DNA of 64,000 nt, taken from Paraburkholderia edwinii (lineage in GTDB: Bacteria; Pseudomonadota; Gammaproteobacteria; Burkholderiales; Burkholderiaceae). A program made the position numbers and the translations under genes. The DNA is taken from the NCBI RefSeq assembly GCF_019428685.1, contig NZ_CP080095.1, forward strand, positions 496,001-560,000, read 5' to 3'. How positions within the stretch are numbered: the stretch's first letter is position 1; every line of letters starts with the position of its first letter. The notes under the pieces were generated by a model. The model made no database searches. It saw only the letters and a program-made list of their open reading frames with translations, and had not been told where the DNA came from. Below are positions 52,338 to 61,659 of the stretch, piece by piece.

Positions 52338-54176
52338 CTATTCGCCGCGCACCAGCGCGTCGCGCATGCATTCCACCACTGGCGCCCAGTCGCCGAGCGT
52401 CGTTTGCCGGAAGAGCCGCGCGGTCGGATACCACGGTGAGTCGCTGCGGTGCTCGAGCCAGCGCCAGTCCGAGTTGGCCGGCAGCATCACCCACAGCGGT
52501 TTGCCCAACGCGCCCGTCAGGTGCGCAACAGCGGTATCGACGGTAATTACGAGATCGAGATTTGCGATCAGCGCGGCGGTGTCCGAGAAGTCGTTCAGGT
52601 CCGCCGTGAAGTCGAGCGGACGGGTTGCCGCCGGCAGCGTGGCCAGTTGCGCATGCGCCGCGCCCTTTTGCAGATTGAGCCACGCGACGCCCGTCAGTTC
52701 GGTGAGCGGTGCGAGCGCCGCAAGCGGCATCGAACGATAGCGGTCGTTGCCAAAGGTCGGACTGCCAGCCCAGACGAGGCCAATCTTCGGCTGCGCACCG
52801 ACGGTTTCATCGAGACGCGCGCGCCAGTGCGCGATTTTCCCGGGATCGGCGAACAGATACGGTACCGCGGCCGGGATGGTAGGCACTTCTGTGCCGATGA
52901 CCGAAGGCACGCTCATCAGCGAGATCCAGAAGTCGTAATCGCCGCCGGGCGTGCCGGTCCATGCGCGGCGCACGCCGGGCACGCGCTGCGCAATGTCGAG
53001 CAACGGCGCGCGCACGCAGACGTCGACGATCGCGCCGCGCTCCGCGAGCACACGCGCATAGCGCAGGAACTGGAACTGGTCGCCGAAACCCTGCTCGCGC
53101 ACGAGCAGCACGCGCTTGCCGTCGATCGACTCGCCGCGCCACTCGGGAATGCCTTCCACCGCAATCGCTTCGTAGTCGCTCGCGCGCCAGCGTCGTGCGT
53201 ATTCGGCCCAGCCTTGACGGTAGTCGCCGCGCTTCAGATACAGCCACGCGAGATTCTGATGCGCGTCGGGCTGCTCGGGTTCGAGCGCGAGCGCCGCGCG
53301 ATAGAACTGCTCCTCTTCGTTGTGGCGCCCTTGTGCGCCGAGCGACGCGCCGAGGCAGACGAGGTTGGTCGCATTGCCGTTCAGCGCGACGCCCTGGCGA
53401 TAGTGCCGCTCCGCGTCGCTGTATTCGCCGAGCTTGCCGAGCGCGGTGCCGAGATTGACGTGCGCGTCGGCGAATGCGGGGGCTGCGGCGATCGCCTGCC
53501 GGAAGTGATCGGCGGCCGCGGCGAAGTTGCCGCGCGCCTGCTGCGCGTTGCCGGCGTTGAAATGCGCCTGCGGCGAATGCGGGTCGAGCGATAGCGCGAG
53601 CTGATATTGCGCGTACGCGTCGTCGTGACGGCCGAGTTTGTTCAGCGATGAGCCGAGATTCACGTGCACGTCGACGAGCGTCGGGTCGATGGCCAGTGCG
53701 CGGCGATAGTGTTCGATGGCTGCTTCGAGCGCGCCTTGCGCCTGCAGTGCGACGGCGAGGTTGTTGTGCGCGTCGGCGAAATCGGGTTTTAGTTGCAGCG
53801 CGTTGCGATAGCACTGCAGCGCGAACGCATGCTGGCCAGTTGCCGCCGCGACGAGCCCACGATTGCTCCAGCATTCGGCATTCGACGCATCGAGCGTCAA
53901 CGCGCGATCGAGCAGCGTGGCGGCCGTCGAGTGCTCGCCGAGCTGATGCTGCAGCACGCCGTAGTAGTGCAGCGCCTCGGGATGATCAGGTATGCTTGCT
54001 AGCGTTTCGCGATAGAGCGCTTGCGCTTCGTCGAGACGGCCCGCGCGGTGCGCTTCGAGCGCGAATGCGAGGGCAGTGGGGATAAGTTGACCAGCTGGTT
54101 GACCAACCTGATCGGGTTGACCGGAGGAAGAAGCAGACGTGCCGTCGGCACGGACAGGCGTGGCGGAAGTGGACAT
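52338..54176 (-). CDS. TPR protein with C-terminal glycosyltransferase-like domain
   Basis: The 612-residue product has about eight or nine tetratricopeptide repeats in the first 330 residues (for example AHNNLAVALQAQGALEAAIE and DVHVNLGSSLNKLGRHDDAY). A C-terminal domain of about 270 residues follows, with RVLLVREQGFGDQFQFLRYA and IGLVWAGSPTFGNDRYRSMP, ending with LVITVDTAVAHLTGALGKPL. The latter resembles the heptosyltransferase-type GT9 or GT41-like fold. The acceptor is unknown. Start MSTSATPVRAD at 54176 is preferred over ATG 54218. Confidence 0.85.
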   Translation of the reverse strand: MSTSATPVRADGTSASSSGQPDQVGQPAGQLIPTALAFALEAHRAGRLDEAQALYRETLASIPDHPEALHYYGVLQHQLGEHSTAATLLDRALTLDASNAECWSNRGLVAAATGQHAFALQCYRNALQLKPDFADAHNNLAVALQAQGALEAAIEHYRRALAIDPTLVDVHVNLGSSLNKLGRHDDAYAQYQLALSLDPHSPQAHFNAGNAQQARGNFAAAADHFRQAIAAAPAFADAHVNLGTALGKLGEYSDAERHYRQGVALNGNATNLVCLGASLGAQGRHNEEEQFYRAALALEPEQPDAHQNLAWLYLKRGDYRQGWAEYARRWRASDYEAIAVEGIPEWRGESIDGKRVLLVREQGFGDQFQFLRYARVLAERGAIVDVCVRAPLLDIAQRVPGVRRAWTGTPGGDYDFWISLMSVPSVIGTEVPTIPAAVPYLFADPGKIAHWRARLDETVGAQPKIGLVWAGSPTFGNDRYRSMPLAALAPLTELTGVAWLNLQKGAAHAQLATLPAATRPLDFTADLNDFSDTAALIANLDLVITVDTAVAHLTGALGKPLWVMLPANSDWRWLEHRSDSPWYPTARLFRQTTLGDWAPVVECMRDALVRGE

Positions 54177-54365
54177 CGCGGATCTCGGCTGAAAGCCGGC
54201 ACGCGCGATACGGTGCACGCGCCAGACTGTGGATTTCGGATGCCCACAAGCTTAGGTTCGGCGCGCTTCCCGTTGCATCAGACGTATCCTAAATAGCGGC
54301 GACGCCTTTGTATTGCGGCCCACTCGGCGCGATCACTTATCTCGAAAACAACCGCACACGGGCTT

Positions 54366-55118
54366 TTACGCGCGCACGCTCGACGCCGCATGCACGCCAA
54401 TCCCCGCCTCTTCGAGCGCGCTGCGAATGCGCCGCGCGAACGCAAGCGCATGCGGTCCGTCGCCGTGCAGGCAGATCGTCTGCGCGTTGAGCGGCACCCA
54501 CTGGCCATCGACGGCCTTTACGCGCCGCTCGCGCACCATCGTCAGCGTGCGTGCGAGCACTTCGTCTTCGTCGTCGAGCAGCGCGCCCGGCTCCTTGCGC
54601 GGCACGAGCGAGCCGTCGGCAAGATAACCGCGGTCTGCGAATACTTCCTCGATCGCGAAGAGACCCGCCTCGCGCGCGGCCGTGACAAGACCGCTATTGG
54701 CCAGCCCGAACACGGCCACCGACGGGTCGAAGTCGTGCACCGCACACGCAATCGCATCGGCGATGCGCGCATCGCGCGCCGCCTGGTTATAGAGCGCGCC
54801 ATGCGGCTTCACGTGCGCGATGCGGCCGCCTTCGGCCTGCGCGATCGCCGACAGCGCGCCAAGCTGATACAGCACGCCCGCGTAGATATCGCCGGTCGGC
54901 AGGTCCATCTCCTTGCGCCCGAAATTGTCCGGATCGTTGAAGCTCGGATGCGCGCCGATCGCCACGCCTTTTTGCACTGCCCAGCGCACGCAGTCACGCA
55001 TCGCATTGGCGCCGCCCGCATGCCAGCCGCACGCGATATTCGCCGAGCTGACAAGATCGAGCAGCGCTTCGTCGGAGCCGCAGCCTTCGCCGAGATCGGC
55101 GTTCAGATCGATTTCCAT
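54366..55118 (-). CDS. pxpA: 5-oxoprolinase subunit PxpA
   Basis: PxpA, with PxpB and PxpC, forms the ATP-dependent prokaryotic 5-oxoprolinase that opens pyroglutamate to glutamate. The 250-residue product starts [20 protein letters not shown] and has the LamB/YcsF family blocks [20 protein letters not shown] and [13 protein letters not shown], with [20 protein letters not shown]. Length is exactly typical. It follows pxpC after 120 bp. Confidence 0.97.
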   Translation of the reverse strand: MEIDLNADLGEGCGSDEALLDLVSSANIACGWHAGGANAMRDCVRWAVQKGVAIGAHPSFNDPDNFGRKEMDLPTGDIYAGVLYQLGALSAIAQAEGGRIAHVKPHGALYNQAARDARIADAIACAVHDFDPSVAVFGLANSGLVTAAREAGLFAIEEVFADRGYLADGSLVPRKEPGALLDDEDEVLARTLTMVRERRVKAVDGQWVPLNAQTICLHGDGPHALAFARRIRSALEEAGIGVHAASSVRA

Positions 55119-55238
55119 AGTGCTCCTCCGCTCTTCATTCGCGCGAAGCGGTCTGGCGACGTTTCGCGTTATTGCTCACTGCTTCTCCACCTGGTGCTAC
55201 GTAGCGCTGCGTGGTGTTGCATGGCGCTATTTGCCGCT

Positions 55239-56432
55239 TCATGCCTCGGCGGCTGGCGTCTCACGCGCTCGGCGTTCTTCACGCAACGCGATCGCGGCCT
55301 CGATCTGCCGCAGATACTGCCGTTCTTCGAGCAGCGCGGCACGCGCTTCATGCTGCGTCGTCGGGACAAACCGCACGGTGCCGTTGAGCCGGATTTGCGC
55401 GAGCTTCCAGAGATCAGCGTAGATCACCGAGCCGATCTTCGGGTAGCCGCCCGTGGTCTGGGCATCGCTCATCAGCACGATCGGCTGGCCGTTCGGCGGC
55501 ACCTGTATCGTGCCGGGCATGACAGCGTGCGACAGCAGATCGATCTTTTCGTTGCGTTCGAGCGCCGTGCCCGAAAGCCGATAGCCCATGCGGTTGCTGT
55601 TCGGTGTGACGAGCCATTCGTCGGACCAGAATGCGTCATGTGCGGCTTTGCTGAAGCGGTCGTATTCGGGGCCGGGCAGCACGCGAACCGGCAGTGCCCA
55701 GGCGGCGCCCGACGAGTGACGGCCGCGCCGCACCGGCTCGTCGACGAGGACGAACTTGCACCACGCCGGCGACTTCACACCGAATGCGGGCGCGTCGGGG
55801 CTCAAGGCCTGCGGGCGTGCGGCTGGCGTGCCGGCGGCGATCGCAGCCGGCGCACCTGCGGTTGCTGCCGCTGCTGCTCCAGCTTGGGCACCCGCACCCG
55901 CACCCGCACCCGCACCCGCACCCGCACCCGCACCCGCACCCGCACCCGCACCCGCGACTACTCCGATCGGCAGCCTGTCGCCGTCGCGCAGCGCGCGACC
56001 GCCGAGGCCACCGAAGCACGCGCCGAGATCGGTGCTGCGCGAACCGAGCACCGGCAGCACATCGATGCCGCCCGCGACGCACACATAACAACGCATGCCG
56101 CGCTTCGCCGCATTGAGCGTAAGCGTCTGGCCCGCCTGCACGGGCAGGCTCCACCATGAATAAACGGGCGCGCCATCGAGCGTCGCGCCGAACTCGCTGC
56201 CCGTCATCGCAATGCGCGTCGCGCGCGGAAAGCGCAGCACGGTCGGGCCGAACGTGACTTCGAGGGCCGCCGCATCGGGCCGGTTGCCGACCAGCCGGTT
56301 GCCGACTTCGAGCGCGAGCCGATCGAGCGCGCCGCCGAGCGCGATGCCGAGATGCCGGTAGCCGTGGCGGCCGAGGTCCTGCACCGAGGTCAGAAGACCC
56401 GCGCGGATCACGTCGATCATCTGTGTCGTCAT
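55239..56432 (-). CDS. pxpC: 5-oxoprolinase subunit PxpC with Ala-Gly repeat
   Basis: PxpC is the biotin-carboxyltransferase-like subunit. The 397-residue product has MIDVIRAGLLTSVQDLGRHG at its start, then RVLPGPEYDRFSKAAHDAFW and the C-terminal SDAQTTGGYPKIGSVIYADL, all family motifs. Typical PxpC is about 310-340 residues; here an Ala/Gly tract at about 160-182, encoded by eleven perfect hexanucleotides, and nearby low-complexity sequence add length. It overlaps pxpB by 4 bp. Confidence 0.94.
   Translation of the reverse strand: MTTQMIDVIRAGLLTSVQDLGRHGYRHLGIALGGALDRLALEVGNRLVGNRPDAAALEVTFGPTVLRFPRATRIAMTGSEFGATLDGAPVYSWWSLPVQAGQTLTLNAAKRGMRCYVCVAGGIDVLPVLGSRSTDLGACFGGLGGRALRDGDRLPIGVVAGAGAGAGAGAGAGAGAGAGAGAQAGAAAAATAGAPAAIAAGTPAARPQALSPDAPAFGVKSPAWCKFVLVDEPVRRGRHSSGAAWALPVRVLPGPEYDRFSKAAHDAFWSDEWLVTPNSNRMGYRLSGTALERNEKIDLLSHAVMPGTIQVPPNGQPIVLMSDAQTTGGYPKIGSVIYADLWKLAQIRLNGTVRFVPTTQHEARAALLEERQYLRQIEAAIALREERRARETPAAEA
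55889..55954. repeat. Perfect (cacccg)11 hexanucleotide tract in pxpC
   Basis: Eleven exact copies of cacccg span 66 bp with no mismatch. On the minus strand they encode repeated Ala-Gly. Multiples of six keep the frame, so slippage would change linker length without inactivating the protein. Confidence 0.95.
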
Positions 56433-57166
56433 GCGTGCGGCTCCGCGATCGTGAAGCGCACGCGGTCGCCCGGTTGCAGCAAGGTGGGCGGCGTGCGGGC
56501 CGGGTCGAAGAGCGGCACCGTTGTGCGGCCGATCAGTTGCCAGCCGCCCGGCGAGGTAGCCGGATAGACGCCGGTTTGCGCGCCGCCGATGCCGACCGAG
56601 CCGGCCGGCACTTCGACGCGAGGCGCGGCGCGGCGCGGCGTGTGCAGTGCCGGATCGAGTCCGCCGAGATACGCGAAGCCCGGTTGGAAGCCGAGAAAGA
56701 ACACGACATATTCGGCCTGTGTGTGGCGCGCCACGACCTCTTGCGCGGAAAGGCGCGCGTGCGCGGCAACCACGTCGAGATCGGGGCCAAACGAGCCGCC
56801 ATAATGCACGGGTATCTCGATCTCGCGATCGGGCGAAGGTGCAGCGCCGGCGGCGTCCCAGGCGGCGCGCAACTGTGCGGCGAGCGCGTCGCGGTCCGCC
56901 GCGAGCGGGTCGAACACCAGCGTCAGATTGTTCATGCCGGGCACGACTTCAAGTACGTGCGGCCACGTACGTGCGGCTTGCGCCGCGGCCCAGACGCGCC
57001 GCTGACAATCGAGCGTCGCGGGCGGCGGCGATTCGCAGACGAGTGCCGTGTCGCCGAACGCGTAGATGCGGGGATCGCTTGAAGAGGGGCGCGTCGCTAG
57101 GCTCATGGGTCGCGTCGAGAGGTCGATGTGCGGATACGCAATCTCCAGTCCCGACGAGTTTTTCAT
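56429..57166 (-). CDS. pxpB: 5-oxoprolinase subunit PxpB
   Basis: PxpB (KipI-like) is the third subunit of the 5-oxoprolinase. The 245-residue product has the family core FFLGFQPGFAYLGGLDPALH and VPAGSVGIGGAQTGVYPATS with PGGWQLIGRT. An ATG at 57106 (MSLATRPSSSD) is an alternative start giving 225 residues. It is the first gene of pxpBCA and diverges from the MarR-type gene. Confidence 0.95.
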   Translation of the reverse strand: MKNSSGLEIAYPHIDLSTRPMSLATRPSSSDPRIYAFGDTALVCESPPPATLDCQRRVWAAAQAARTWPHVLEVVPGMNNLTLVFDPLAADRDALAAQLRAAWDAAGAAPSPDREIEIPVHYGGSFGPDLDVVAAHARLSAQEVVARHTQAEYVVFFLGFQPGFAYLGGLDPALHTPRRAAPRVEVPAGSVGIGGAQTGVYPATSPGGWQLIGRTTVPLFDPARTPPTLLQPGDRVRFTIAEPHA

Positions 57167-57295
57167 CGGAATCGGCTGACGTATAGTCTCATTAAAATAT
57201 CAATAACTTCTCCATAAGCGTTTTCGCCAGGCTTTCAGTCCAACGCGTGCGTCGTACACTTGGTGCCCTTCCTGCCGCATTCCGGGACCCTATAC

Positions 57296-57808
57296 ATGGC
57301 GCGTCATCCCACCAAGATAGTCTCATCGGAACATCTCGTTTCTGACGAAAGCGCGGAACTTTCCGAACTCGAATACGCGCTGATCATGGCGAGCAACGCA
57401 TTCAGCCGGTGGATGGTTCGCTGCATGTCGGCGGCGGGCGAAAAGGACATGACGGCGATCGAAGTATCGCTGCTGCATCACGTCAGCCATCGCGAGCGCC
57501 GCAAGAAACTCGCGGACATCTGCTTCGTGCTCAACATCGAAGACACGCACGTCGCGACTTACGCCTTGAAGAAACTCGTCGCGCGAGGGTATGTGCATAG
57601 CGAAAAGAGCGGCAAGGAAGTGTTCTTCTCCGCCACCGACGCCGGCCGCGAACTGTGCGTCAGGTATCGGGAGGTGCGCGAAAGCTGCCTCATCGCGACG
57701 CTGCGTGAAAGCGGCCTGTCGAACCAGCAGATCGGCGAAGCCGCGCAACTGATGCGCAACGCGTCCGGACTTTACGACACCGCCGCGCGCGCGGCCGCCT
57801 CACTGTAA
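57296..57808 (+). CDS. MarR-type winged-helix regulator
   Basis: The 170-residue product is a winged-helix DNA-binding protein: the helix-turn-helix lies near RRKKLADICFVLNIEDTHVA and the wing near ARGYVHSEKSGKEVFFSATD. The start MARHPTKIVSS at 57296 is preferred over ATG 57260 because family members begin close to it. It is divergent from pxpB across an AT-rich 129-bp gap, which suggests that it controls pxpBCA; the ligand is unknown. Confidence 0.85.
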   Translation: MARHPTKIVSSEHLVSDESAELSELEYALIMASNAFSRWMVRCMSAAGEKDMTAIEVSLLHHVSHRERRKKLADICFVLNIEDTHVATYALKKLVARGYVHSEKSGKEVFFSATDAGRELCVRYREVRESCLIATLRESGLSNQQIGEAAQLMRNASGLYDTAARAAASL

Positions 57809-57827
57809 GAAGGGAAGAAGGAAGGGT

Positions 57828-58499
57828 TCAGCGGCGCGTGGAGCCGGGTGCCTGCGCGTTGCTGCCGTCACTGCCGCTGTTATCGCCACCGTCGTTGCCG
57901 CTGCCGCGCGGGTAACAGCCGGCATCGGTGATGATCGCGTCGAGCGGAAGGTCGTGCGGCTCGCGCGGCAACGCGTTCGTCCTGCATGCTTCATACGCGA
58001 CGCCGATCGCGACCGGCGCCACGCCTGCCGCGCGCCATCCCGCAAGCGTGCGATCGTAATAGCCGCCGCCGTAACCGAGCCGGTAGCCATCCTCATCGAA
58101 GCCGACACACGGTACGAAAACCAGATCGGGCGTCACGTCGCGCACCGTGGCCGGCACGGGAATCCGATGCTCGCCGATTGCCATCGGCATGTCGGGCGTC
58201 CACGCGTGAAACGCGAGCGGCGTATGGCGTTGCATGACGACTGGAACACATGCTTCACGAGTGGCATCGAGCGCGAGCCATGTTGCAATCGCACCGCGCG
58301 CATCGAATTCGCCTTCGAGCGGCCAGTAAAAACCGACGCGCCGCGGCGCATGCTTCTGCAGCATGTCGAGCAGGCGCCGGTTCAACGCAGCGCTGACGTC
58401 CGGGTCGCGGCTCGCATGCAGCCGAGCCTCGAACAACATGCGCCGCAGTCCCTTTTTCGATGAATTGGCGTCGGGGTTGCATGCTATGCTTTCGTTCAA
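57828..58499 (-). CDS. 5-formyltetrahydrofolate cyclo-ligase
   Basis: This enzyme converts 5-formyl-THF to methenyl-THF using ATP, recovering a stored folate. The family parts are KKGLRRMLFEAR at the start, FYWPLEGEFDARG, and the C-terminal GFDEDGYRLGYGGGYYDRTL. I choose a TTG start at 58499 because GGAG at 58506-58509 is correctly spaced and because the ATG at 58439 would remove the conserved KKGLRR. The C-terminus is extended by a Gly/Ser/Asp-rich tail (GSGNDGGDNSGSDGSNAQ). It is divergent from the transglycosylase gene. Confidence 0.88.
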   Translation of the reverse strand: MNESIACNPDANSSKKGLRRMLFEARLHASRDPDVSAALNRRLLDMLQKHAPRRVGFYWPLEGEFDARGAIATWLALDATREACVPVVMQRHTPLAFHAWTPDMPMAIGEHRIPVPATVRDVTPDLVFVPCVGFDEDGYRLGYGGGYYDRTLAGWRAAGVAPVAIGVAYEACRTNALPREPHDLPLDAIITDAGCYPRGSGNDGGDNSGSDGSNAQAPGSTRR

Positions 58500-58519
58500 T
58501 TCGCGCTCCAGAAACAACG

Positions 58520-60487
58520 ATGTCCACACGCCTTTTCCGAGTATATCGCGCGGTCGGTCTGGCATTTGCCGCGGCGGCGCTCGTCGCGTGCAGCACGGCG
58601 TCCGCCGTGAAGCCCATCCCGCTTTCCCAGCTCACGAACGACGACCAGATCTTCGTTCAGTTGCGTGAAGCCGCGCGCAATAACGATCCGGTGCGCGCCG
58701 CGCAACTGGCTGCGATGATTCCGGATTACCCGGCGCCGTCGTATCTCGAATACTTCCAGTTAAAACCGCAGCTGTTCGATTCGTCGGGCCATGCGCGTAT
58801 CGACGCGCCCGATGCGCCGGTGCTCGCGTTCCTGCAGAAGTACGACGGCCAGGCAATCGCGGACCGCATGCGCAACGACTACCTGACCGTGCTCGGCGCG
58901 CGGCACGACTGGCGCAACTTCGACGAGCAATACGCGCGCTTCGTGCTCAACGACGACACGCAGGTGAAGTGCTATGCGCTCGAATCGCGCGCGGCGCACG
59001 GCGAGAATGTCGCCGACGCGGCGCGCGCGCTGCTGGTCGAGCCGCGTTATTACGGCGACGGCTGCGTCGACCTGATCACGTCGCTCGCGATCAACCAGCA
59101 ATTCACGAGCGATGACGTCTGGCAACAGATCCGCCTCGCTTACGAGCAGAATCAGACGAACACCGGCGCGAAGCTTGTCGATGCGCTCGGCAACCAGCGG
59201 CCCGACCCCGACCTTTTCAGTCAGGCAACCACGACGCCGCCGCTGTTGCTCGCGCGCGGCGTCGGCGCCGACCCGCAGTCGCATCAGCTTGCGCTGCTCG
59301 CGATCACGCGGATGGCGCGCAACGATCCGGCGATGACGGCAGCGACGTTCTCGTCGATCGCGCCGTCGCTCACCACGCCTGAGCGTGCGATCGGCTGGGG
59401 CACGATCGCCTATCAGGCGGCCGCAAAGCAGATGCCGGGCGCGGTCGACTGGTACCGGCTGTCGGCCAATGCGCCGCTGTCGAATCCCGCTTACGAATGG
59501 CGTACGCGCACGGCGCTTCTGTCGGGCGACTGGACGATGGTGCGCTGGTCGATCGAGCAGATGCCGGCCGCGCTGCGCAGTCAGCCGTCGTGGGTGTACT
59601 GGCATGGGCGCGCGCTCAAGCAGGCCGGCGACACCGCGCAGGCGAACGAGGAATTCGAGCAGATCGCGCCGGGCTTCAACTTCTACGGACAGCTCGCGAG
59701 CGAAGAACTGGGCCGCAAGATCACGGTGCCGCCGAAAACGACCGTGTCTGACGCCGAAGTGCAGCAAGCGGCGAACACGCCGGGCTTTGCGCTGGCTCAA
59801 CGTTTCTACCGGCTGAACCTGCGGCTCGAAGGCAACCGCGAATGGAACTGGCCGTTGCGCACGATGAGCGACCGGCAGCTGCTGGCGGCGGCCGAGTACG
59901 CGCGCCGCATCGAGCTGTTCGACCGCACGGTGAACACCGCGGACCGCACGAAGACCGACCACGATTTCTCGCTGCGCTACCTGTCGCCGTTCCGCGATAT
60001 CGTCGAGCGCGACGCGCAGTCGAACGGACTCGATATCGAATGGGCTTACGGACTGATTCGCCAGGAGTCGCGTTTTATCCTGAATGCGCGCTCGGAGGTC
60101 GGTGCAAGCGGCCTCATGCAGTTGATGCCCGGCACCGCGCAACTGGTGGCGAAAAAGATCGGCCTCGGTCCGATTTCACGCGAGCAGATGAACGACATCA
60201 ACACGAATATCCTGCTCGGCACGAACTATCTGTCGATGATCTACAATGAATTCGACGGGTCGGCCGTGCTCGCCACCGCCGGTTATAACGCGGGTCCCGG
60301 CCGCCCGCGCAACTGGCGTCAGTCGCTGCAGCATCCTGTCGAAGGCGCGATTTTCGCGGAAGCGATTCCCTTCCAGGAAACCCGCGACTATGTGAAAAAC
60401 GTGTTGTCCAACACGGTCTACTATGCGGCGTTGTTCGAAGGCCGTCCGCAATCGCTGAAGGCGCGTTTGGGTTACATCGCACCATAA
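58520..60487 (+). CDS. slt: Soluble-type lytic murein transglycosylase (lipoprotein)
   Basis: Lytic transglycosylases cleave murein strands with formation of anhydro-muramic ends. The 655-residue product has a lipoprotein signal with lipobox LVAC (Cys24), a long alpha-superhelical region as in Slt70, and the catalytic domain with GLIRQESRFILNARSEVGAS, where Glu516 is the predicted catalytic acid, followed by GLMQLMPGTAQLV and TAGYNAGPGRPRNW. It starts MSTRLFRVYRA at 58520. Confidence 0.95.
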   Translation: MSTRLFRVYRAVGLAFAAAALVACSTASAVKPIPLSQLTNDDQIFVQLREAARNNDPVRAAQLAAMIPDYPAPSYLEYFQLKPQLFDSSGHARIDAPDAPVLAFLQKYDGQAIADRMRNDYLTVLGARHDWRNFDEQYARFVLNDDTQVKCYALESRAAHGENVADAARALLVEPRYYGDGCVDLITSLAINQQFTSDDVWQQIRLAYEQNQTNTGAKLVDALGNQRPDPDLFSQATTTPPLLLARGVGADPQSHQLALLAITRMARNDPAMTAATFSSIAPSLTTPERAIGWGTIAYQAAAKQMPGAVDWYRLSANAPLSNPAYEWRTRTALLSGDWTMVRWSIEQMPAALRSQPSWVYWHGRALKQAGDTAQANEEFEQIAPGFNFYGQLASEELGRKITVPPKTTVSDAEVQQAANTPGFALAQRFYRLNLRLEGNREWNWPLRTMSDRQLLAAAEYARRIELFDRTVNTADRTKTDHDFSLRYLSPFRDIVERDAQSNGLDIEWAYGLIRQESRFILNARSEVGASGLMQLMPGTAQLVAKKIGLGPISREQMNDINTNILLGTNYLSMIYNEFDGSAVLATAGYNAGPGRPRNWRQSLQHPVEGAIFAEAIPFQETRDYVKNVLSNTVYYAALFEGRPQSLKARLGYIAP

Positions 60488-60611
60488 CAGCGCCATACCC
60501 GCCGCGCTGCCTGCGCTTTGCGCGCGCGGCGCGGCTTCAGTTTCAGCCATTGCCGCGCCTTCCCTGCTGAATGCGAGCCACCAGGCTTGCACGGATTAGT
60601 GGAGGTCGGAA

Positions 60612-61568
60612 ATGCGACATCAAACCATCGCGGTGATCGGCGGGTCCGGTTTCATCGGCAGTCATCTCATCAATGCGCTCGTCGAACTCGGCAAGACGGT
60701 GCGCCTCGCCACGCGCCGCCGCTATAACGCGCGACATCTCACACTATTGCCGATCGACGTGCTTGAAGTCGACGTGTTCGATCCCGTGCAGCTTGCGCGC
60801 TTCGTCGAAAATGCCGATGCGGTGATCAATCTGGTCGGCACGCTGCATGGGCATCGCGGTAATCCGTACGGCCCGGAATTCGCGAAGCTTCATGTCGAAT
60901 TGCCGACGAAGATCGTCGCCGCGTGCGAGGGCAAGGGCGTGCATCGGCTCCTTCATATGAGCGCGCTCGGCGCCGATTCGAACGGACCGAGCATGTATAC
61001 GCGCTCGAAAGGCGACGGGGAGAAAGCAGTGCGCGCCTCATCGATGCTGGCGACGACCATCTTTCGCCCGTCGGTCGTATTCGGTCCCGAGGACGCGCTG
61101 CTGAACAAGTTCGCGTTTTTGCAGCGCATGTTTCCGGTTATCCCGCTTGCGATGCCCGATGCGAAGTTTCAGCCCGTGTTTGTCGGCGATGTCGCCAAGG
61201 CGATCGTCAACGTGCTCGATCTCGATGCAGCGAGCGGCCGTGTCTACGAACTGGGTGGGCCGGCCGTCTATACGCTCGAGCAGCTTGTCGAATACTGCGG
61301 CACGGTGATCGGCCGGCAGGCGCGCATTATGCGGCTACCCGATGCATTCGCACGGTTGCAGGCGCTGACCTTTGAAATGGCGCCCGGCGAACCGGTCATT
61401 TCGCGTGACAATCTCGATTCGATGAAAGTCGACAGCGTAATGACGGGCCCGCTTGCGCCGGAGCTCGATATCGAGCCGGCGAGCATCGAGACGATCGCAC
61501 CCGTGTATCTGACGGGCGCGTCGCTGCGTTCGCGCTTCAATACGTTTCGCGCGAGCGCGGGCCGTTAA
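60612..61568 (+). CDS. NDUFA9-like SDR protein
   Basis: The 318-residue product is an atypical short-chain dehydrogenase of the complex-I NDUFA9 type. It has the NAD(P)-binding GGSGFIGSHL at 10-19 and VDVFDPVQLARFVENADAVI, then LLHMSALGADSNGPS with a degenerate active-site region. Relatives act as nucleotide-binding accessory proteins; a specific reaction is not known here. A GGAGG site precedes the ATG. A 14-bp duplication follows the stop. Confidence 0.9.
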   Translation: MRHQTIAVIGGSGFIGSHLINALVELGKTVRLATRRRYNARHLTLLPIDVLEVDVFDPVQLARFVENADAVINLVGTLHGHRGNPYGPEFAKLHVELPTKIVAACEGKGVHRLLHMSALGADSNGPSMYTRSKGDGEKAVRASSMLATTIFRPSVVFGPEDALLNKFAFLQRMFPVIPLAMPDAKFQPVFVGDVAKAIVNVLDLDAASGRVYELGGPAVYTLEQLVEYCGTVIGRQARIMRLPDAFARLQALTFEMAPGEPVISRDNLDSMKVDSVMTGPLAPELDIEPASIETIAPVYLTGASLRSRFNTFRASAGR

Positions 61569-61569
61569 A

Positions 61570-61597
61570 GTGGTAGACGATGTGTGGTAGACGATGT
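61570..61597 (+). repeat. 14-bp tandem duplication after the SDR gene
   Basis: gtggtagacgatgt occurs twice in perfect tandem (61570-61583 and 61584-61597), beginning one base after the stop codon of the preceding gene. Confidence 0.8.
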
Positions 61598-61659
61598 TTA
61601 GCAAACAAGGTGAGCCTTAGAAGCTCCAACCATAACCCGCCTCTTTCATGGGACAAGGC

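Noticed and set aside
58440..58520. 6S RNA expected beside a 5-formyl-THF cyclo-ligase gene
   Set aside because: In enterics 6S RNA lies next to this gene, but here only about 20 bp separate it from the divergent transglycosylase gene, leaving no room.
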